NCBI GenBank assembly: GCA_018813725.1
Contig: JAHJBD010000134.1
Span: 1 to 9,377 of the forward strand
Direction of reading: 5' to 3'
Source: Nanobdellota archaeon
Lineage (GTDB): Archaea > Nanobdellota > Nanobdellia > Woesearchaeales > JAHJBD01
Length of the DNA: 9,377 nt
A model generated the notes under the pieces. The model worked only from the letters and a program-made list of their open reading frames with translations. It was not told the DNA's origin and searched no databases. Below are positions 6,170 to 9,377 of this stretch, in pieces (positions within the stretch are counted from its first letter, which is position 1; every line of letters starts with the position of its first letter). Made by a program: the position numbers and the translations under genes.

Positions 6170-6315
6170 TTTGTAAGTTTAAGTTTGGGGCTGCGGGGAA
6201 CAGCCCCAATAAATTGTGGAGCGTGCACGTCCAGCATACTCTGGTACCCGTTGTGAACATACCGCTCAACCCATTCTGAGAAAGAGGTGATATTTAAATG
6301 TTTTGTTTTGGACAT
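6142..6315 (-). CDS. Candidate 57-residue ORF, possibly frameshifted against the following small ORF
   Basis: The frame runs from the ATG at 6315 to a TAG at 6144-6142. The residues look protein-like (SEWVERYVHNGYQSMLDV, then PQFIGAVPRSPKLKL), but I recognise no family. Codon use differs from the neighbours: CGG, CGC, GGG, CCC, CTG and GTG appear where nearby genes favour AGA/AGG and A/T-ending codons. At its 3' end the run AAAA before the ATG at 6169 would let a single -1 slip or indel join it to the 32-codon ORF, giving one 81-residue product that ends on the kinase start. Against coding: another frame is also open here, the segment contains strong hairpins, and no Shine-Dalgarno is seen. 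It could be a horizontally acquired remnant or a structured RNA instead. Confidence 0.3.
   Translation of the reverse strand: MSKTKHLNITSFSEWVERYVHNGYQSMLDVHAPQFIGAVPRSPKLKLTKCSSHFQIL
6187..6207. repeat. GC-rich inverted repeat (7-bp stem, 7-base loop)
   Basis: GGGGCTG (6187-6193) and CAGCCCC (6201-6207) form a perfect stem around CGGGGAA. It is far more GC-rich than its surroundings. On the plus strand it is followed by AATAAATT and not by a T tract, so it is not a standard bacterial-type terminator. It lies inside the candidate 57-codon ORF. Confidence 0.6.
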
Positions 6316-6337
6316 TTTGATAATTTTTAAAGATAAT

Positions 6338-6400
6338 TTGTCTATAATAAGACATTGTCTAATTTAGGACAATTTTGTCTTATTTGTCCATAATAGGGCT
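6338..6400. promoter_or_regulatory. Cluster of TTGTC/GACAA palindromes, putative operator
   Basis: Four half-site pairs are packed into 63 bases just upstream of the TATA box of the NAGS-like gene. They are TGTCT-ATAATA-AGACA (6339-6354), TTGTC-N8-GACAA (6355-6372), GACAA-TT-TTGTC (6368-6379) and TGTCC-ATAATA-GGGCT (6385-6400). The first and last share the same ATAATA centre, and the innermost stem pair changes from T-A to C-G in step. The position between divergent units suggests a regulator-binding region. Confidence 0.5.
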
Positions 6401-6405
6401 ATAGA

Positions 6406-6413
6406 TTTAAAAA
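6406..6413 (+). promoter_or_regulatory. TATA box of the NAGS-like gene (leaderless)
   Basis: TTTAAAAA, its first base 30 bases before the ATG at 6436. No Shine-Dalgarno lies between, so a leaderless message is predicted. The palindrome cluster ends six bases upstream. Confidence 0.6.
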
Positions 6414-6435
6414 TAAACCCATACATTTCGGCCCC

Positions 6436-7830
6436 ATGGCAAAAAATATGACTGTAGAGCAGCTTAAAGAGGTGCAGGCAAAGCTGGGCCTCCCTATCTC
6501 ACCATACTGGACAAATCTTCTTCGGGGTTTAGAAGTGCACGAAGTTGGCGTCATCAAAGCCAGCGGCAAGCTTATTGTTCCACCTTCTCTTGATCTTATT
6601 GTAAGTGATTATGAGGTCCTTGATAATCAGCTGGGTATCGCTCTGCCACTGGTCATTGGAGGCGGACCGCAGTACGATGCGCTTCCAGCATACAGCTCAT
6701 CAGGCAAGGTCAAAGGCATACGCGTCACAAGCAGTGAACTTCTCTCCCAGATACTCCCTGTTGCACAGCAAAATCTTGATTCTGTTGTAAACGCGCTGGA
6801 CAGCAGCAAAGTAAGCGCAGTTGCGATGCCATATTCAGTATTCAGGGTCAAGCCCCACGGCGTGGAAGTAGACAGCGCATCTGGAAAAGAGCAAGACGTA
6901 GGATTTGTAGGCGACGTTGTTTATGTAGATACAGCGCCTGTGATCGCAGCGCTTCACCAAGGTAGGATACCTGTGCTGTCACATATCGGCGTCGACGATA
7001 ATGGCCAGCAATACAATATCAACGCGACAACAGCAGCTGCAGAGTTGGTCAAATGGCTGCAGGCATACAAGCTGATCGTGCTCGGCAATTGTCCTATCCT
7101 TGACAATACTGGACAAGTGATATCTGAATTCAAGTCTGAAGCAGCGCTTAACCAGATGATAAAACAAGGAGTGATCAACGGCGGGATGGCCCTTAACGCT
7201 AGAGAAGCATACGCTTTTCTAAAAGCCATGGGCCCAGGCCGTACAGTACAGCTAACAACACCCGCAAACCTGTTGAAAGAGCTTGTCTCTGACGGCGCAG
7301 GAACAATCCTAAGGATGCCTTTCATAATACAGTCATACCAGAGCCCAGAGCATTTTGGCACTGCAAGACTAACAGACCTGATTAATGACGCTTTTGCTTC
7401 AAGAGGTAAAAGATTATCACCTGAGTATTTCCTTGACAACGGGATCATTAAGCTTTACGTAGATGCAGAAAAGACAGGTGGAGCTATAGTCAAACAGCTA
7501 GAAGGCGTCCCCTACATGTGCAAACTGTTCACCCACCCTGATTTTCGTGGAAATGGTCTTGCATCCCAGATAATGGAGCGTATCAACGCAGATTATGGAG
7601 GATTTGTGTGGAGAACAGATGCAAGTGACGACAATACAAGCAAGAGATTCTATATGCGCTTCACTGAAAAGCTTAAGAAGAACGGCCTCCAAAAACCAGG
7701 TATGGTTACAGGTTATGAGACCATAGGAAATTACGTGGTTTTCGCGGTTAATATGGACCCAGATAAATGGCAGCATACAAAGGCTGCAGCAGCATATGTG
7801 CCGCCTTCAATGCTCAAGTTGCATATCTAG
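6436..7830 (+). CDS. N-acetylglutamate synthase/kinase-like fusion (amino acid kinase + GNAT)
   Basis: A 464-residue two-domain protein. Residues ~30-290 are an amino acid kinase domain of the N-acetylglutamate kinase type. It shows GVIKASGK (38-45), LVIGGGPQYDAL (72-83), the RVT turn (96-98), DDNGQQYNINATTAAAEL (187-204) and GVINGGM (245-251). Residues ~300-445 are a GNAT acetyltransferase of the class fused to such kinases in Xanthomonas-type NAGS/K and vertebrate NAGS, with FTHPDFRGNGLASQIMERI (365-383) containing the acetyl-CoA loop RGNGLA, and FVWRTDASDDNTSKRFY. The expected reaction is acetyl transfer from acetyl-CoA to glutamate, with or without phosphorylation of the product. The kinase motifs are altered: HGGGPQ has Ile for His, KxGG reads KASG, and the Lys three residues after GGM is Asn254. 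Kinase activity is therefore doubtful. No other arginine gene is in the window. An archaeal TATA box at 30 bases sets the ATG start. Confidence 0.85.
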   Translation: MAKNMTVEQLKEVQAKLGLPISPYWTNLLRGLEVHEVGVIKASGKLIVPPSLDLIVSDYEVLDNQLGIALPLVIGGGPQYDALPAYSSSGKVKGIRVTSSELLSQILPVAQQNLDSVVNALDSSKVSAVAMPYSVFRVKPHGVEVDSASGKEQDVGFVGDVVYVDTAPVIAALHQGRIPVLSHIGVDDNGQQYNINATTAAAELVKWLQAYKLIVLGNCPILDNTGQVISEFKSEAALNQMIKQGVINGGMALNAREAYAFLKAMGPGRTVQLTTPANLLKELVSDGAGTILRMPFIIQSYQSPEHFGTARLTDLINDAFASRGKRLSPEYFLDNGIIKLYVDAEKTGGAIVKQLEGVPYMCKLFTHPDFRGNGLASQIMERINADYGGFVWRTDASDDNTSKRFYMRFTEKLKKNGLQKPGMVTGYETIGNYVVFAVNMDPDKWQHTKAAAAYVPPSMLKLHI

Positions 7831-7856
7831 TTTTCATTTATAAATAGAGACATAGT

Positions 7857-7864
7857 TTTATATA
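7857..7864 (+). promoter_or_regulatory. TATA box of ribD
   Basis: TTTATATA, its first base 40 bases before the ATG at 7897, predicting a leader of about 10 bases that contains a purine-rich GGGGGA (7888-7893). A second TATA-like TTTATAAA lies at 7837-7844 and could give a longer leader. Confidence 0.55.
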
Positions 7865-7896
7865 ATAAAACCTATTTTTAAAGCTTTGGGGGATTG

Positions 7897-8970
7897 ATGA
7901 GACCACATAAGAAGTATATGGAGCTATGTTTGAAACTAGCTGAGAAAGGTAAAGGCGCTACTAGTCCTAACCCTCTTGTTGGAGCGATACTTGTTAAAAG
8001 AGGAGCTATAGTTGGCAAAGGATGGCACAAGAAGTGCGGTGAAGACCATGCTGAGGTTATGGCAATAAAGCAAGCAGGCATCAAAGCTAACAATGCAACA
8101 TTATATGTAAACCTAGAGCCATGTTCGCACTGGGGAAGAACACCCCCATGTACAGAATCTATCATCCAGGCAGGGATCAGAGAGGTTATTGTTGGCTGTG
8201 AAGACCCAAACCCAAAGGTCAGCGGCCACCTTGAGCTAAAATCAAGAGGCCTAAAGACCAAGATAGGAATTCTTGACGATGAATGCAGACGTATAAATGA
8301 AACATACCTAAAATATATGAAGACCAAAAAGCCTTTTGTGATAGTCAAGGCAGCAATGTCGCTTGATGGAAAGATAGCCACAAAAACCGGACACTCCAAA
8401 TACATAACAGGAACAGAAGCAAGAAAACATGTTCACCAGCTAAGGTCAGAGCTTGACGCGATAATGGTAGGTTCAAACACAGTGATGAAAGATGACCCAA
8501 TGCTGACAACAAGATTGGTCAAAGGAAAAAATCCTATCAAGATAGTGGTTGACTCTAAACTTAAGCTCAACCTAAATTCAAATGTTGTCAAGAACGAACC
8601 ATCAAAACTTATTGTTGCGACAACAAATCTTGCTCCAAGGACAAAGGTCAAACAGCTTCAGCAAAAAGGCGTTAAGATCATCGAGATGCCCGCTGATAAT
8701 GGCCATGTTGACCTTAAAAAGCTCATGAAAGAGCTAGGCAACCACGAGATAACATCCATCATGATCGAAGGCGGCGCAGAGTTAAATTCACATGCGATCA
8801 AATCAAATATCGTAGACAAGCTTTTGTTTTTCCTTTCCCCAGGACTTATCGGTGACGGTCTATCAGCTCTTGGAGACATGGGGATAACAAAAGTGGACAA
8901 GTCAATCAAGCTAAAGAACGTGACGCATACAAAGATAGGCAAAGATCTCCTTATAGAAGGCTATCTATAA
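7897..8970 (+). CDS. ribD: Bifunctional pyrimidine deaminase/reductase (riboflavin synthesis)
   Basis: A 357-residue cytosolic enzyme of normal length catalysing two successive steps after GTP cyclohydrolase II: deamination of the pyrimidine ring, then NADPH-dependent reduction of the ribose to ribityl. The N-terminal deaminase domain (1-~145) has TSPNPLVGAI (22-31), the zinc site HAE (His51, Glu53), and EPCSHWGRTPPC with Cys76 and Cys85. The GCEDPNPKVSG stretch follows, after which the usual spacing before the SRG turn is about two residues short, a small indel. The C-terminal reductase domain shows KPFVIVKAAMSLDGKIAT (145-162), the DAIMVGSNTVMKDDPMLTTR segment (187-206) and the nucleotide-binding IEGGAEL (290-296). 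Classical archaea use separate ArfC/ArfB-type proteins in the reverse order of steps, so this fused form is bacterial-type. I prefer the ATG at 7897 over the TTG just before it. Confidence 0.96.
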   Translation: MRPHKKYMELCLKLAEKGKGATSPNPLVGAILVKRGAIVGKGWHKKCGEDHAEVMAIKQAGIKANNATLYVNLEPCSHWGRTPPCTESIIQAGIREVIVGCEDPNPKVSGHLELKSRGLKTKIGILDDECRRINETYLKYMKTKKPFVIVKAAMSLDGKIATKTGHSKYITGTEARKHVHQLRSELDAIMVGSNTVMKDDPMLTTRLVKGKNPIKIVVDSKLKLNLNSNVVKNEPSKLIVATTNLAPRTKVKQLQQKGVKIIEMPADNGHVDLKKLMKELGNHEITSIMIEGGAELNSHAIKSNIVDKLLFFLSPGLIGDGLSALGDMGITKVDKSIKLKNVTHTKIGKDLLIEGYL

Positions 8971-8979
8971 AACACATAC

Positions 8980-8988
8980 TTTTTTAAA
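8980..8988 (+). promoter_or_regulatory. TATA-like element of ribB
   Basis: TTTTTTAAA in the short gap between ribD and ribB. It is 22-30 bases before the two candidate ATGs, and the distance typical of this window's leaderless genes points to the second ATG (9010). The T run could also help end the ribD transcript. Confidence 0.4.
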
Positions 8989-9009
8989 CAGATATTCTTT
9001 CTTATGACC

Positions 9010-9377
9010 ATGGCAAATATAGAGCAGGCAATAAAGGAATTACAGAGAGGAAACTTCATAATCCTTGTAGATGATGAGCATCGTGAGAATGAAGGTGACC
9101 TTGTTATCGCTGCTGAGAAAGTTACACCTTCTAAGATAAATTATATGATAAGAAACGCACGAGGTTTAGTATGTATGCCGATGAAAGGTAAGCGCCTTGA
9201 TGAGCTAAATATCCCGATAATGGTAGATGTTCAAAAGAACACAGAAAACACAAAATGCGCTTTCACAGTTTCAGTTGATGCAAAAAAAGAGACCACGACA
9301 GGAATCTCAGCATTTGATCGTGCAGCAACTGTCAAAACTCTTATCAGCCCTGAGACAAGACCAGAAGATCTTGCAAG
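9010..9377 (+). CDS. ribB: 3,4-dihydroxy-2-butanone 4-phosphate synthase (partial, right edge)
   Basis: The first 122 complete codons of a cytosolic enzyme that converts ribulose 5-phosphate to 3,4-dihydroxy-2-butanone 4-phosphate plus formate, supplying the four-carbon unit for lumazine. Visible motifs are the metal/substrate loop VDDEHRENEGD (20-30), RGLVCMPM (51-58) and the long signature FTVSVDAKKETTTGISAFDRA (85-105). The family is roughly 200-220 residues, so slightly more than half is present; whether a RibA domain follows cannot be seen, though a separate ribA in the window argues against it. Two ATGs are in frame, 9004 and 9010. I chose 9010 because it lies about 29 bases from the T-rich TATA-like element, like the other leaderless genes, and neither has a Shine-Dalgarno. 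It follows ribD by 39 bases, forming a riboflavin cluster. Confidence 0.95.
   Translation, partial: MANIEQAIKELQRGNFIILVDDEHRENEGDLVIAAEKVTPSKINYMIRNARGLVCMPMKGKRLDELNIPIMVDVQKNTENTKCAFTVSVDAKKETTTGISAFDRAATVKTLISPETRPEDLA

Larger units (their letters stand above)
6075..6435. other. 361-base intergenic region with small ORFs, hairpins and palindromes
   Basis: This is the only long stretch between large genes. From left to right it holds the 32-codon ORF, a GC-rich island at about 6187-6267, the candidate 57-codon ORF covering that island, an AT-rich segment at about 6291-6337 with several minus-strand TATA-like runs (TTTAAATA at 6298-6291, TTTAAAAA at 6331-6324), the TTGTC palindrome cluster, and the plus-strand promoter of the NAGS-like gene. 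The island can fold several ways: GAGCG (6219-6223) with CGCTC (6263-6267) enclosing CCAG (6231-6234) with CTGG (6241-6244), beside the GGGGCTG/CAGCCCC hairpin. A non-coding RNA is possible as well as a small protein. Confidence 0.5.

Noticed and set aside
6187..6207. GC-rich hairpin as an intrinsic terminator
   Set aside because: No T tract follows on either strand (AATAAATT on plus, AAACTTAAAC on minus), and archaeal termination relies on T-rich runs more than on hairpins. It is listed as an inverted repeat instead.
6126..6260. A third open frame of 44 codons (ATG at 6260, minus strand) across the GC-rich island
   Set aside because: The product is Thr/Leu/Asn-rich with no promoter or RBS match. 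Its presence mainly shows that openness of frames here is weak evidence for coding.
6187..6290. tRNA gene in the structured island
   Set aside because: No acceptor stem or T-arm GGTTCRANYCC motif could be placed on either strand.
6954..7448. Minus-strand ORF of 164 codons inside the NAGS-like gene
   Set aside because: It is antisense to conserved kinase-domain motifs. Its length is explained by the codon pattern of the sense gene, and it lacks a promoter.
7878..8405. Minus-strand ORF of 175 codons over the 5' half of ribD
   Set aside because: It is a shadow of the deaminase domain, whose zinc motifs are in the plus-strand frame. It would also run through the ribD promoter.

Overview
The window most likely comes from a small-genome archaeon of the DPANN type (Woesearchaeota/Pacearchaeota-like). 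This is inferred from sequence style, not from a database match. Nearly every transcription unit begins with an archaeal TATA box (TTTATATA, TTTAAATA, TTTATAAA). Several genes start about 30 bases after that box with no ribosome binding site, as in leaderless archaeal mRNAs. One large envelope protein has an archaeal class III (pilin-like) signal, KKRG|QITIF. No rRNA, tRNA, CRISPR array or intact insertion sequence is visible.

Layout. Bases 1-3017 (minus strand) hold a cell-surface operon, read from 3017 leftwards. It encodes a six-helix membrane protein, a 629-residue secreted or anchored protein with a pilin-like N-terminus, and a signal-peptide protein with a fibronectin-III-like domain that overlaps the previous gene by ATGA and runs off the left edge. 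A divergent promoter region (3018-3161) leads rightwards to a lipoprotein with a rhodanese domain, a 60-residue highly acidic protein, and ribA (GTP cyclohydrolase II). Convergent to ribA is a minus-strand unit, 6169 down to 4541: a 32-codon ORF, an APH-fold small-molecule kinase, and a protein with a C-terminal ACT domain. The three are joined by a 4-base and a 17-base overlap. Upstream of it lies a 361-base stretch (6075-6435) with small ORFs, a GC-rich hairpin-forming island and a cluster of TTGTC/GACAA palindromes. To the right on the plus strand are an amino-acid-kinase plus GNAT fusion resembling N-acetylglutamate synthase/kinase, then ribD, then the first part of ribB, cut by the right edge.

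How the genes fit together. RibA opens the GTP ring, RibD deaminates and reduces the resulting pyrimidine, and RibB makes the four-carbon unit from ribulose 5-phosphate. These are the bacterial-type early steps of riboflavin synthesis, not the archaeal GTP cyclohydrolase III/ArfB/ArfC route. The later genes (lumazine synthase, riboflavin synthase) may lie beyond the right edge. The NAGS-like gene sits between ribA and ribD without any other visible arginine gene, and several of its kinase motif residues are altered. It may act mainly as an acetyltransferase, or do something other than arginine synthesis. The main points for follow-up are the 6075-6435 region, the altered catalytic motifs in the NAGS-like, APH-like and rhodanese proteins, and the two promoter classes.
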